A DNA stretch of 64,000 nucleotides, from contig NC_134467.1 of NCBI RefSeq assembly GCF_047948215.1, positions 37,552,520 to 37,616,519 of the forward strand. Reading direction: 5' to 3'. The notes beneath the pieces are model-generated. The model had not been told where the DNA came from. It searched no databases and saw only the letters and a list, made by a program, of their open reading frames with translations. Made by a program: the position numbers and the translations under genes. Shown here piece after piece: positions 21,416 to 32,274 of the stretch (its first letter is position 1; each line of letters begins with the position of its first letter). This DNA is from Lycorma delicatula (lineage: Eukaryota > Arthropoda > Insecta > Hemiptera > Fulgoridae).

Positions 21416-22384
21416 CTTAGAATTTTTTAACCAGACATTAACTGAATTACCTGGTGATTCTCTGACACTACTTTTTATTTAATATGAAGAAGGGGACGCT
21501 CTGTTAAAATTCCAACAAAATATAATTTCATAAAAAACATTATAACATTCTTTTTTATTTCTTTAACAATTGTACCTACGAAATACTTCAATAAAAAAAC
21601 GACGTACATCCACAGCGAGTAAATTGCAAAAAAAATTCGCAAAAAAATTATTCTGGAAGAACGAACCTTCGATTTATTTAATAAAAAATAAATAATTTTT
21701 TATCAGAATACATTAAAATTTAATCTTTCTTCGTTTTCAAAACTTGAAATATAGAAGTGAAAACTTCTTTAGGCGCGTTGTGTCAGAATTTTTTGTACAT
21801 AATTACACGAGAACATGGGGAAAAAACCGCTGACTCGTAATCAAAATCTGTAACGTAACGCAAGACGCTAAGTATATATAAATGGGTTAGTTCTCACAAA
21901 ATACAACAGATGGCGCTGATGTGTTACCGCGTACTTTAAAATAGTTTAATATAGGTTTTTTTAAATTATTGGTTTTAGGTAATTTAGAAATGAAATCATT
22001 TTTAACAATTAAAAATTAGTTTGAATAAATAAAATATTTATTTTTAGTAGTAATAATTTATTTTGATTAAATAAATACCTACTTAATAATTTTAAACTCT
22101 ATTCAAATAATCTCAACATCAATCAACGCCATCTCTAGCATTTTAAGAGAACTAACCAAGACCAGCACTATGTATATTGTATATTCTAAAATTCAGCAGA
22201 TTCAAACATTTCCTTTTTACACCGCGTATTTTTAAATTTAACAAATTAATACATAATAAAAATTTCCTTTGCATACATTTAATTCACGTAGAATTGCGCA
22301 TGAAAAATATTATAATAGGTTATAGTATATATATTCTGACCGAGCTTTAAAATAATTTAAAAAAATATTTTATTAGGATCAGTT

Positions 22385-22834
22385 ATGGAGGAAAATTACG
22401 ATAGATGTTATAGTTTAATAAACAGCTGCATAAAAGATATTGATGATGAAAGAGAAGATGAAAATTTGACTTATAAAATATTCAAAAAAGGAAAACATGA
22501 AGAGAATGACAGAAGTAATAATGAAGAAAAAAATAGTGACGAAGTAATGGCTAAAAATGAACATTCAAAAGAATTAAGATTATGTAACCAGCGGTGTAGA
22601 GAAAGGCATGACAGAACATATTCTAAAAAAAATAATGAACATTGTAACGAATTAACAAGACTGCGTGTTCAGCGATATAGAGAAAAACAAAAGAGCGATT
22701 CTTCACAATCAGAAATATCTGATGAAACAAAAAATCAGGAAAAAGAATTAATAAAATTACGTGTACGAAAACATAGAGATAAAAGAAAATTGAAAATTTC
22801 TAACGAAAAACAAAGTAGAAAAGAATCATTGTAA
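22385..22834 (+). CDS. Uncharacterised charged 149-aa ORF, possibly transposon-derived
   Basis: Complete ATG-to-TAA frame of 149 codons starting MEENYDRCYSLINSC. It is unusually rich in Lys/Glu/Arg/Asn/Ser for the intron. A short motif is repeated three times with regular spacing: LRLCNQRCRERHDR, LTRLRVQRYREKQK and LIKLRVRKHRDKRK (basic, likely helical). Repeated LRxxRxRxxxR blocks are found near the N-terminus of some Helitron-encoded proteins and in some transposon ORFs, but no Rep, helicase or DDE domain follows. The stretch before it (about 21870-22380) begins AAGTATATATAAATGGGTTA, compatible with a Helitron-like start. No identifiable promoter, introns or partner gene. It may be an old domesticated or decaying transposon ORF; I do not assign a function. 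Confidence 0.4.
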   Translation: MEENYDRCYSLINSCIKDIDDEREDENLTYKIFKKGKHEENDRSNNEEKNSDEVMAKNEHSKELRLCNQRCRERHDRTYSKKNNEHCNELTRLRVQRYREKQKSDSSQSEISDETKNQEKELIKLRVRKHRDKRKLKISNEKQSRKESL

Positions 22835-22841
22835 AAAAATT

Positions 22842-23025
22842 CACAGAGATAAACACAGAATGGAACAATTGCATATAATTCATACTTCACAAATTGCAGG
22901 GCCATCAACCGTCGATGTTCGTTTTATTCCTGAAAATACTGATCAAGTTGAAAGTTTACGAATTCCCAGAGATAAGCTCAGGATTCAACAATTGCATACA
23001 ACTCATACTTCACAAATTCCTAGAT
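22842..23025 (+). repeat. Two 56-bp direct repeats downstream of the charged ORF
   Basis: CAGAGATAAACACAGAATGG..CATACTTCACAAATTGCAG (22842-22900) and CAGAGATAAGCTCAGGATTC..CATACTTCACAAATTCCTAG (about 22967-23025) are about 80% identical and 125 bp apart. Read in one + frame both give RDKxRxxQLHxxHTSQI, so they could be a damaged continuation of the ORF that ends at 22834. Confidence 0.6.
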
Positions 23026-23029
23026 CGCC

Positions 23030-23260
23030 TTCCTAGATCGATTGAAAGCCCCCCAAATTTTCTCTGGGCCTCCAGCGCCCACAAGAGGGCGCTATCGCCC
23101 TCTTTGAGAACGAATGTACTAGACGGATCGGGTTAATTCTCCTCGGAATGGCCCGCAGATGTCATCAACCATCGACATCATCCATGTCATCAACCATAAA
23201 CCAATCATCAACCATCGATGTCATCATCCATCGGATCATACATCCGTTCAAATACGACTT
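23030..23260. repeat. GC-rich repeat end with CATCAACCAT tandem motif
   Basis: Contains GCGCCCACAAGAGGGCGCTA (a short GC-rich palindrome core, AGAGGGCGCTATCGCCCTCT), then ACTAGACGGATCGGGTTAAT, related to the sequence at about 20050. It is followed by irregular tandem copies of ATCAACCATCGATGTCATC (23159-23240). No coding. Confidence 0.5.
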
Positions 23261-23399
23261 CATATACATATTTTTTTTTTTTTTTTTTAATGTATGATTT
23301 ATTAATAATTAGTAACCTCTTCAAAAATTATTGAATTAAAATGAAAGTACATAAAATTTTATTTTATTAATAATTCTGATATTTTTTCTTTTTTTTTTG

Positions 23400-23522
23400 T
23401 TATTGAATTATTATTTATTGTAATTTTTTTTTACAATTGAGGTAAATAATTATTAACAAATCAATATATTTAAATTAAAAAAAAGGAGATGAATCCTTGA
23501 TTTGAACCGATATGCCTTCCCC
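23400..23522 (-). repeat. DR460 copy 3, tail part (interrupted by LINE-W copy F)
   Basis: Reads ATTATTAACAAATCAATATA, then TTTAAATTAAAAAAAAGGAG, ATTTGAACCGATATGCCTTC. The body resumes after the LINE at 24757. The 9-bp GCCTTCCCC is duplicated at 23514-23522 and 24757-24765. Confidence 0.7.
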
Positions 23523-24756
23523 CTTTTTTTTGTCTTCAGTTATTTGACTGGTTTGATGCAGCTCTCCAAGATGTCCTTGCTAGTGCTAGTCGTTTCATTT
23601 CGGTATACCCCCTACATCCTACATCCCTAACAATTTGTTTTACATATTCCAAACGTTGCCTGCCTACACAATTTTTTTCTTCTACCTGTCATTCCAATAT
23701 TAAAGCGACTATTCCAGGATGCCTTAATATGTGGCCTATAAATCTGTCTCTTCTTTTAGCTATATTTTTCCAAATGATGCTTCTTTCTTCATTTGTCACT
23801 TCATCTACCCATCTGATTTTTAACATTCTCCTATAGCACTGCATTTCAAATGCTTCTAATCTTTTGATCTCAGGTACTTCGATCGTCCAAGTTTCACTTC
23901 CATATAAAGTGACGGTCAAAAAATCTTTTCCTGACATTTAAATTAATTTCTGATGTAAAAAAATTATATTTCTGACTTAAGGCTCATTTCGCCTGTGCTA
24001 TTCGGCATTTTATATTGCTCCTGCTTCGTCCATCTTTAGTAATTCTACTTCCCAAATAACAAAATTCTTCTACCTCCATAATCTTTTCTCCTCCTATTTT
24101 CACATTCAGTGGTCCATCTTTGTTATTTATACTACATTTCATTACTTTCCTTTTGTTCTTGTTTATTTTCATGCGGTAATTCTTGCGTAGGACTTCATCC
24201 ATGCCATTCATTGTTTCTTCTAAATCCTTTTTACACTCAGCTAGAATTACTATATCATCAGCAAATCGTAGCATCTTTATCTTTTCACCTTGTACTGTTA
24301 CTCTGAATCTAAATTGTTCTTTGGCATCATTAACTGCTAGTTCCATGTAAAGATTAGAAAGTAACGGGGATAGGGAACATCCTTGTCGGAGTCCCTTTCT
24401 TATTACGGCTTCTTTCTTTTGTTCTTCAATTATTACTGTTGCTATTTGGTTCCTGTAAATGTTAGCGATTGTTCTTCTATCTCTGTATTTGAACCCTAAT
24501 TTTTTTAAGATGCTGAACATTTGTCTACGTTATCAAATGCCTTTTCTAGGTTTATAAATTCCAAGTATGTCGGTTTGTTTTTCCTTTAATCTTCCTTTCT
24601 ACTATTAATCTGAGTCCTAAAATTGCTTCCCTTATCCCTGTACTTTTCCTGAAACCAAATTGTCTTCTAACAGTTCTTCCACTCTCCTCTCAATTCTTCT
24701 GTATAGAATTCTAGTTAATATTTTTTAACTAGAATCTTTCTAGTGGAAGGCATGAC
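23523..24756 (-). mobile_element. LINE-W copy F inserted in DR460, 9-bp TSD
   Basis: Frame 24520-23984 (178 codons, minus) starts at FSILKKLGFKYRDRRTIANI, includes the motif-B block RQGCSLSPLLSNLYMELAV and active site LRFADDIVILAECKKD, then YLGSRITKDGRSRSNIKC. A frameshift follows, and frame 23937-23689 continues with SETWTIEVPEIKRLEAFEM, RRMLKIRWVDEVTNEE and HILRHPGIVALILE. The 3' side (T-run 23524-23531) matches the family end GAAGACAAAA. Towards 24700 sequence upstream of motif B (KYKPTYLEFINLEKAFDNVD-type, in pieces) is still recognisable. Near the 5' border TTCTAGTTAATATTTTTTAA/CTAGAA forms a small inverted duplication. Confidence 0.88.
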
Positions 24757-25205
24757 GCCTTCCCCTTGTAAGATTCAAATTTTTCATTAATTATAATTTT
24801 ACTTGGCTATAACTTTGGAACCAACGAAAATAAGTATTACTTATGATAGCTATTCGTTAAAAAAACTCTCAATGAGGGCTTATTACTGCAGTTAAGAAAA
24901 AATCAAAAATCCAAATTTTTTTTGGAATTTGGGTATTTTTTTGACACTTTTGGTTCAGTCGATTGCAGTCAAAAGGGGAGGTGCACAACTAGATGTTATA
25001 CAACAGTCCTAAATCAAAAATTTCAACATGCTGTGGTTAACCGTTTTTGAGTTATGTGAGATACATATGATCATACAGACATCATGTCGAAACTAGTCAA
25101 AATGGATTAAGGGATGGTCAAAATAGATATTTCCGTTGAAATCTAAAAACCAAAATTTATATTGATCACAATACTTCTCTTATTGTGTACAAGGAAGTAA
25201 AAATT
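24757..25205 (-). repeat. DR460 copy 3, body
   Basis: Full body of the dispersed repeat, from GCCTTCCCCTTGTAAGATTC to TTGTGTACAAGGAAGTAAAA. It includes GAGGGCTTATTACTGCAGTT, TTTTGGTTCAGTCGATTGCA and GGGATGGTCAAAATAGATAT. Together with 23400-23522 it gives the longest version of the family. Confidence 0.7.
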
Positions 25206-25559
25206 AAAAAAAAATATCGATTTTAATTTTTGTCATATTTAAAAAAAAAAAATTTTTTCAGTTAAATATTTTCAAAATGTATTGGTTAATAAAATAAAAT
25301 GTATGGCTCTTAGAATGACATTATTTGGTTTTTTTTTAAATAATAAGCATTGTCTTATTTATATTTAATCCTGTAAAATTTGTATCTGTATATCTTAACG
25401 GTGATTCAGCTTTCTATTCAAAATTGTAGGAAAAGGAATTTTATTTGATATAAAAATTTGCCCATATTATATCGATTATGTATGTTTTACAGTTAATAAA
25501 AGTTATGACATAATTAGTTTTAACCAGAAAACTGTAACTACCAGGATATATGGTGGTGG

Positions 25560-26120
25560 GTGTGTAGTCTTTTGGAGTCCATTTTTTTTTGCAAACATAA
25601 CCCCACTTTATATTAAGCTTAGTATAGCGTGTATGCTTAGCTTATAATTTAAAAAGAAAATTTTACCCCAAAAGTCAAAAAAAGCTATCATTTTATTTAC
25701 TACATATTTTTTAACCAAATTTTTTTTTGTCTTTCTGTTCATAGTAGCAGTGAAAGCGATTTAAAAAAAACAACCTTGTAGTTAACAAAAACAACCTTGC
25801 ATTTATGGGGGGGGGGGAGCCAGAGTTTAAAAATGTAGATTTTTGAGTTTTTCAAAACTTTCTTTGGTTTATTTAAACTCTTTACATTATTAAAAGTTTA
25901 AATAAACTTTTAGTAATAATATTACCAGAAAATGTTTATCATAATTCACCTCTCTACAAAAAAAAAGGTATCTTTTGTAACATTTTATTGATTGTAAATT
26001 TTTCAGTGTTTTTTTTTTTTTTAAGTTTCCTTCCTTTTAACATAGTAAATGTAGAAAAACCAAAAACATTTCTTGGAAGGTAATTTTGGTGTTTGGGAGC
26101 AGATTTTTTGAATTTATAAA
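25560..26120 (+). repeat. Dispersed repeat, inverse partner of 46670-47270
   Basis: Ordered matches to the inverse of 46.7-47.3 kb: AACCCCACTTTATATTAAGC, a GCTTAG block, TAGTAGCAGTGAAAGCGATT, a G-run near 25808 and GGAAGGTAATTTTGGTG. Identity is modest, so both copies are old. Non-coding. It may belong to the same element as the transposase relic that follows at 26190. Confidence 0.5.
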
Positions 26121-26189
26121 ACTTATTTTGGTTTATTTAAATATATAATGATAATTTTACAATAAAACTTTTTAAATTAACCAATTACA

Positions 26190-26425
26190 TGACCAATTTA
26201 GAAAATTCAAAACCAATCATGAGATCATCAAAGCTTTGGAGGCATGCTGCAAGGAGCTCAAGAAAGTTGGTCTGGCGTTTGTGTTTAAAAAGTGACAGGA
26301 ACGGTGGGAAAATTGTATTAGAACGAAGGGGGATTACTTGGAAAAAAGTGCATGTAGATTTGGAAGACTGAATAAATTATTTTTTTCTGTAGAGCGTTTT
26401 TATCATTACTTTTTGAACAGCCTTC
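26190..26425 (+). pseudogene. Mariner-type transposase C-terminal relic
   Basis: One + frame reads EIIKALEACCKELKKVGLAF, a stop, then QERWENCIRTKGDYLEKS and NKLFFSVERFYHYF. The W-x(2-4)-C-I-x(4)-G-D-Y-x-E pattern is the usual C-terminal signature of mariner-family transposases (KWxxRWxKCIxxxGxYFE). Only the C-terminus is present, with a stop in place of the first Trp. The ATG frame at 26189-26371 is a different reading frame and not meaningful. Confidence 0.55.
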
Positions 26426-26429
26426 ATAT

Positions 26430-27810
26430 ATATATATATATATTTTTTTTTTTTTGTTTTATCCAATTATATATTTTTAAAAAATGGACTCCCAGTGGGA
26501 CTTGTTTTATATGATTCAGATTACTTTTAAGCTTACTTTCTGCTTTCAGTCTGAATTTTCTTGAACTATGTAATTTTTTTTTTCACTAGATATTTTTATT
26601 TATTTTATCGGTACCACAAAAATACTCCTTGCCTAACATTTTTTTGGTTATTCATTTTTTCTTCTTAAATCCTGAAATTTAGTTTTGTATTTATTATCTT
26701 TATTAATACCCTTGTATTTATTTACTTTTTCTTTGATTGGCCGATTTGTATGATATTTTGAAAATAGTGTAGCTTTCTTGATTTTTGGCAGCTGCATCCC
26801 TTGTTCATATAATTAGTATACTTAGATTTTATACATCAATATTGTATTGAGGAAACATTATTGTTAAACTGGTTTTGTTAGCCTTGAAACTAACTTCCCG
26901 TAAAGGGAAGCTATTTATTTTAATCATTGTCTACGCCACTCCAACACACGTGGCTACTGATTGTTTAACAATAAAAAAATTTTTTTTTAGCTTTAGATAT
27001 TTATTTATCTGTGAATGGTTTTTTTTAAAGTGTTTTACATTGGTTTTTCATTTTAGTAACATTTAGTATAGTTTTTTCATTATATTAAATTTAATTTCTG
27101 GGAATTTGTTGAAAACAAGAGAAAAAAATATAGATGCCATAATATAAATCGATAAAAAAAATAAATGTGATTTTAAAAATACAGAATATATAAAAAAATT
27201 TTTATTCTATTTTTTATTTTAAAGTATTTAGTTCATTTTTATCATTTACGTGTAGACAATGAATTTGCATACCTTAACCATTTGGGAAAAAATACATTTT
27301 GTAAATATAGTTAAGTATTTAAAACCATTATATCTACGTCCAATTTAAGAAGCCCATCATATCATTGCAGGTTTTTTCTTCCCTTTTCTTTCACAGAATA
27401 AAGTTTAGTTTTTGTCTAAATCAGTTTGAAGAATGATGACTATAAATTACTTGATAGAAAAAATTTCCGTTTTATACGTTGTTAAATTTTTGTTTCCTTA
27501 TATTATCAATTTGAATTTATTTGAATAAGATTTATAGGAATTACATCTACTGTGTTTTATAAAGTATCCAGTTTTCACAGTGCTGCAATCTCAGTAATCC
27601 GTATCAAAATCAAAGGATTTAAGAATAGAATTCTATGTGTCTAAGTAATTTATAAGTATTCAGTCTCATTTAACTAAGTTGTTTAACGTTTCTGATCTTT
27701 GTCATATGAATTTCAGTTGTGTCTAATAAAAGTTTAGAAGTCGATTGCTAAAATTATTTCATATGATGAACATTGTAAGGTAAAGTTGTTTTTCCTGGTT
27801 GAAAGACAAA
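26430..27810. other. AT-rich intron, nothing recognised
   Basis: A/T-rich with many homopolymer runs and a TATATATA stretch at 26427-26443. No repeated block, element end or coding frame could be supported. Confidence 0.45.
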
Positions 27811-27818
27811 ATACCATT

Positions 27819-28149
27819 AGTACTTACGTATTAATGTCACCGCAGCTACAGCTTTATTTAAAAACAAAGTAGTCAATCGGATTTCGGTGGAAAATGGGCC
27901 GATATAGAGTTTAACATAAATAATTTTTTTGAATTAAATAAAAAAAATTACAGTGTTAATTAGTCAAGGTTAGCGAGCGAAGCGAGCGTAGTTTAAGTTT
28001 GATTAAATTATATTTATAAAATAAATAAATATAAATAACCATTTATATTCTGTTTTGAATCTGTTTCACCCCATTTTCCACCGAAATCCGATTGACTACT
28101 TTGTTTTTAAATAAAGCTGTAGCTGCGGTGGTGTTAATACGTAAGTACC
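27819..28149. mobile_element. Foldback MITE copy 1 (331 bp), 8-bp TSD
   Basis: Terminal repeat AGTACTTACGTATTAATGTC / ...TTAATACGTAAGTACC, flanked by ATACCATT at 27811-27818 and 28150-28157. The arms share CACCGCAGCTACAGCTTTAT, AAACAAAGTAGTCAATCGGA and TTTCGGTGGAAAATGGG. The left arm here is internally deleted compared with the other two copies, and the right arm keeps GTTAGCGAGCGAAGCGAGCG. No coding. Confidence 0.9.
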
Positions 28150-28279
28150 ATACCATTATTGTAAGTGAGTAGGCTTGATGTGGTAAGGCTAGTTGGGTTA
28201 TGTCCCTGTCTAATCTTCCTGTCTGTTTTAAATATAAGGTCACTCAATAACTTAATACATTAATTGTTCTGGAGATAAA

Positions 28280-28620
28280 ACGGTTAAAATCATTGTGACA
28301 TTCTTTTTCGCTTCTCCACATAATCTTCGGAAACATTATACAAATGTCCCATCTCTGAATCGGCTTATTTACTCCTGCTGTTTAATGAAGCCAGTAGCAT
28401 TGAAAAAACATCCTGGATTCAGCGCAATGGCACGATTATGCTTCACCAATATTGTCTGATCTCACTCGGCTCTCAGGTAACATGAGAAACCATTTAAAAA
28501 TTGCATCAGGAAGTACTATCTCATTCCTCCATACAGTTCTTATTTCGTCCCATCCGATTTCCATTTGTTTGGTCCACTCAAGGACCACACTTAGTACTAC
28601 ACTTCTCTGTCAATTGTGAT
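28280..28620 (+). pseudogene. Mariner transposase relic
   Basis: A + frame at about 28530-28600 reads PPYSSYFVPSDFHLFGPLKD, which matches the conserved mariner block HPPYSPDLAPSDFHLFGPLK containing the third catalytic Asp (retained here). Sequence before it is disrupted by stops. No terminal repeats were identified around it. Confidence 0.65.
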
Positions 28621-28639
28621 ATTAATTATGCTTTAGACT

Positions 28640-29440
28640 GTGTTATATGAATGGTGCGATGTTAGAGATATTTTTATTTTATATACCGACAATATATTAA
28701 TAATGTGAAATCACTAATATGTTTCATATTTGTGGTATTCATTCGTGGATCTCGTTTGCTCAGCACTAATTTTATTTTTATTAAGTAAATTGCAGGAATT
28801 GTAGTTCTCAGAATTTATTAGTATATATGTAGTGAAATGTAATAAGTCATTCTTTAATTTATTAGCTCTCATAAACTTGATGAATATGTTTTTTTTTTAA
28901 CCATATTAGTTTATAAAAATGAAAATAGTTTAGTTCATTTAACATTAAATTTGTATGTATTATCTTTTTAATATTAATTTTTTTTTAATTTAATGATTAC
29001 ATGTAGTAAATTATTGCCGAGTTTATTAATTATAAATTAATGTTATCATAATTATAATATAGGCCAAAACATCATTCCATAAAGTTATATCCTATCTACA
29101 GAAGTATTTTGTGGAAAACAATTACATGTCGGTTTATTCCAGGAAATTAATACATTTCGAATGAAGATTTTACAGAATTGAAAAAAGATGAGATTTTATT
29201 AATGTTAGATACGATATTGTGAATGTAAATGAAACCTTTGATTTTGTTCGAAATAGAAACATATTTATTAAAGAAGTTATTGCAGGAGAATGTGAGTTTT
29301 GATTTGGGATTGATGTAACACAAAGAAAACTATGCTGTCTAACTATCTGTCCACATAAAATTATCAATGCCATCAAAATATTAGATAAGCACCACTAAAT
29401 ATAAATCGCTCAGCAACAAGGGAGAGCTGTCCACGCTTAA
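28640..29440. other. AT-rich intron, nothing recognised
   Basis: A/T-rich sequence. The small frame at 29170-29376 on the minus strand has no motif. No repeat relationship seen. Confidence 0.45.
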
Positions 29441-29453
29441 AAATAATGAGGTA

Positions 29454-29594
29454 ATTACGTTTGTGGTTCAGTTAACCACACATCTCAGGAACGGTCAACC
29501 TGAGACAGTAAAAGATTACTCTTCATTCATACATTTGTCCTCTGAAATAATACCTTACGGTGATTCCGGAGGCTAAACAGAAAAAGAAAAAAGG
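29454..29594 (+). mobile_element. SINE-A copy 3, 5'-truncated, 12-bp TSD
   Basis: The only copy in + orientation. It starts inside the body (TTTGTGGTTCAGTTAACCAC), continues ACATCTCAGGAACGGTCAAC and CGGAGGCTAAACAGAAAAAG, and ends in an A-rich tail. AATAATGAGGTA (29442-29453) and AATAACGAGGTA (29595-29606) flank it with one mismatch. The tRNA-like head is missing. Confidence 0.85.
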
Positions 29595-29609
29595 AATAAC
29601 GAGGTAGTA

Positions 29610-30900
29610 TTTTTACTTCTTCCCTTGACATACTTGTGTTCTATTCCGTTGTATGGTACCATTGTATAGTCACTCAATTTATGGAATATTTCAGTGTACT
29701 CATCAGCTTGCTGTATATAAGGCAAAAAAAATAACTGATAAAAAAAATAACGAAAAAGATAAAAAATTAAAACCAGAATATTATTTTTTTAAATTGTTTT
29801 TTTTTTATTGTATTATTTTTGTTGGGTTTTAACATGTTTACATTTTCTAAATTACTTATTGTAATCATATCTATTTTCATTAAAAAAAATGCATATAACA
29901 CTAGCCTCAATTTGCATTACAGTAAAAATGGTAGCTTCATGTTAATTTTATGTTTTCTACGTGATGATTATTATTTAAATTGCATTACAAATGTACGTGT
30001 GGTTTTTTCTCAAATATTCTTTAACTTCTTTAAACTTTCTTTTCTTTAACATAAAACTTTTTCTTACTTTAACTTTTTGCTTCATTTCTTATTTTTTGCA
30101 ATCTGCCTTTTTCCTAATTTTATCAAATTTTTGGCCCCAAAGGTGACAGTTGGAAAATTGAAATTCTACATTATTGTGTCTATACGTTCATATATAGAAC
30201 TCTTATTAACTGTATTGTTGAATTAAATGAAAAAGAGATTCGTTTAAATTCTGAACTATTTTGTTCAGAAAATATAATCTGTATTTTAAATAATATTTCC
30301 TAGTTTAGATAAGTTCATAGAGAGAGTTTTTGGGGCTCAGTTTCATATGATAGGTGCTTAGGTATTAATTGAAGCTTTTGCACAACGTGATGAGCAAACT
30401 CAGGTTAGCCCATGATAAAATAACGTTCAACTTAGCTGCACTGACTATAAGAACAAGGTAATTGTGAGAGCAACTGCTTGATTCACAGCGCATATCTATT
30501 TCACAAAGATTTAAACATAAAGAAATCAAGAGTTTGTAGCGGAAAAAAGAAATAATTAACATGCGCAGACTTGTTAGCCCATCCAAACATTTGAGTAGTT
30601 TACAATCTTTCCCAGAACCGATTATTTGTTGAGTTACACTCGGAAAAGATTAATTTTAACCATATTCAATCATCTACTAATATGTGATGGAGCATTACGC
30701 ATTTATATTTATCTTCTTAGAGAGATATAAAATAATTATGTTTGCATTAGAAGCGTAATGCTCTATATGAGGGATGGCGTTTGATCATTTTCCAGAAAAA
30801 ACAACGAAATACTTTTTTTTTCAACTTTTCTCATTTTAGCTCCATAAACTTATCTCACTGATATTTGAGGATTTTTATATCATCAGAAAAGTTATAATTT
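29610..30900. other. AT-rich intron with one hairpin
   Basis: Contains an 11-bp perfect inverted repeat, GAGCATTACGC (30691-30701) and GCGTAATGCTC (30752-30762), around a 50-base spacer. No coding. The 73-codon minus-strand frame at 30365-30586 has no recognisable motif. Confidence 0.4.
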
Positions 30901-30912
30901 GTCAAAAAATTT

Positions 30913-31377
30913 GGTACTTGCGTATTAACGCCACCGCAGCTACAGCAGCTTTATATAAAAACAAAGTAGTCAATTGGATTTCGGTGGAAAATGAACAGTC
31001 TCTTTATTAATTTTAATAAATGATTTTTTTATTTATTTATTTTATAAATATAATTTAACCAAACTTAACCTACGCTCGCTAACCTTGACTAATTAACACC
31101 GTAATTTTTTGAGTATTTATTTAATAAATTCAGTAATTATTGCAATTATTTATTATTTAAATAATCAAAACACTCCTGTTAATTAGTCAAGGTTTGCGAG
31201 CGAAGCGAGCGTAGGTTAAGGTTGGTTAAATTATATTTATAAAATAAATATAAATAACCATTTATTAAAATTAATAAAGAGACTGTTTTGAATCTATGTT
31301 AAACTCTATATCGGCCCATTTTGTACCGAAATCCAATTGACTACTTTGTTTTTACGGTGGCGTTATACATAAGTACC
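30913..31377. mobile_element. Foldback MITE copy 2 (465 bp), 8-bp TSD
   Basis: GGTACTTGCGTATTAACGCC at the left and ...TATACATAAGTACC at the right, flanked by AAAAATTT at 30905-30912 and 31378-31385. Long arms fold back on each other through CGGATTTCGGTGGAAAATG-like, CAGTCTCTTTATTAATTTTA and CTACGCTCGCTAACCTTGAC, with a central AT-rich loop (about 31100-31175). The right arm has lost part of CTGTAGCTGC near its end. Confidence 0.92.
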
Positions 31378-31892
31378 AAAAATTTTATAATTCACTTTGT
31401 TGTTTGATAAAAATTTCTTTCCAGAAATCTTTCTTTTTTTTAAAACTAGAAGTCATACAGCACAAATCTGAACGTGTGGTGAATTGGAAGTAATTCATAG
31501 CGTAATTCTTGCAGTTATCGTTGTTACTATTTGAGCTAGTGCATTTTCACAATGAAAAATATTCATTCTATACATCATTTTAACTGTTTATTCATTTCTG
31601 GTATATAGTGATCAATCTGTGTTTCGTAGATATACAGTTTTAAACGATGCTTAGAAGTGGCTACATGATTGTATTTTTGTTTGATTGTGAGCAAATTGGC
31701 ATCCATTTTCCCAATAGTTGTTTTATATTTGAATATTTATGTAAGATGCGTACTTGATTTGATATGTTCTCTTAATTATAATGGGCTTTATGTTCACGGA
31801 TAACATTAGATTTTTTGGTTTTTTAATTTTTTTATTTTTAATGAGTCATCTTTTCTGAATGTGTGAAAATAAATGATTGACGTAGATGAGCC

Positions 31893-32040
31893 TTTTTTTT
31901 CACAAGCTTTTGAAGCTAGAATATGGGAATGGAATTTTGTAGCTCATGAAAAATGCCATCTCTGGTTAGGATTTGAACGTGGGATGTTACTAGTCTCCCG
32001 TTTAGATAGGGAGTTTGTTTTTTAAAAACAAATATTTAAC
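31893..32040 (-). mobile_element. SINE-B copy 2
   Basis: CACAAGCTTTTGAAGCTAGA, then ATGGGAATGGAATTTTGTAG, CTCATGAAAAATGCCATCTC and TAGGATTTGAACGTGGGAT (antisense B-box-like). The block order matches 51602-51765 and the inverse of 12995-13095. Confidence 0.55.
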
Positions 32041-32206
32041 CTCTTCATGATATTTCCATTTTTATTTTTTTTAATCGAAGATTATTTACTGTGAATCATT
32101 GAAACATCGTAACGTTTTGATAGGAATCATCTAAAATTTCAGTTCTTATAATTATAAATAGATTATTTACTATTATTGCTATTATTTGTGTAGATATGAA
32201 TGAATT

Positions 32207-32262
32207 TTTTTTTGTCTTCAGCCATTTGACTGGTTTTATGCAGCTCTCCAAGATTACCTGTT
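32207..32262 (-). mobile_element. LINE-W copy I: 56-bp 3'-end insertion with 12-bp TSD
   Basis: TATGAATGAATT at 32195-32206 and again at 32263-32274 frames an insert made only of a T-run, TTGTCTTCAGCCATTTGACT and GGTTTTATGCAGCTCTCCAA plus a few bases. This is the antisense 3' extremity of LINE-W. It is an almost completely 5'-truncated retrotransposition event. Confidence 0.9.
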
Positions 32263-32274
32263 TATGAATGAATT

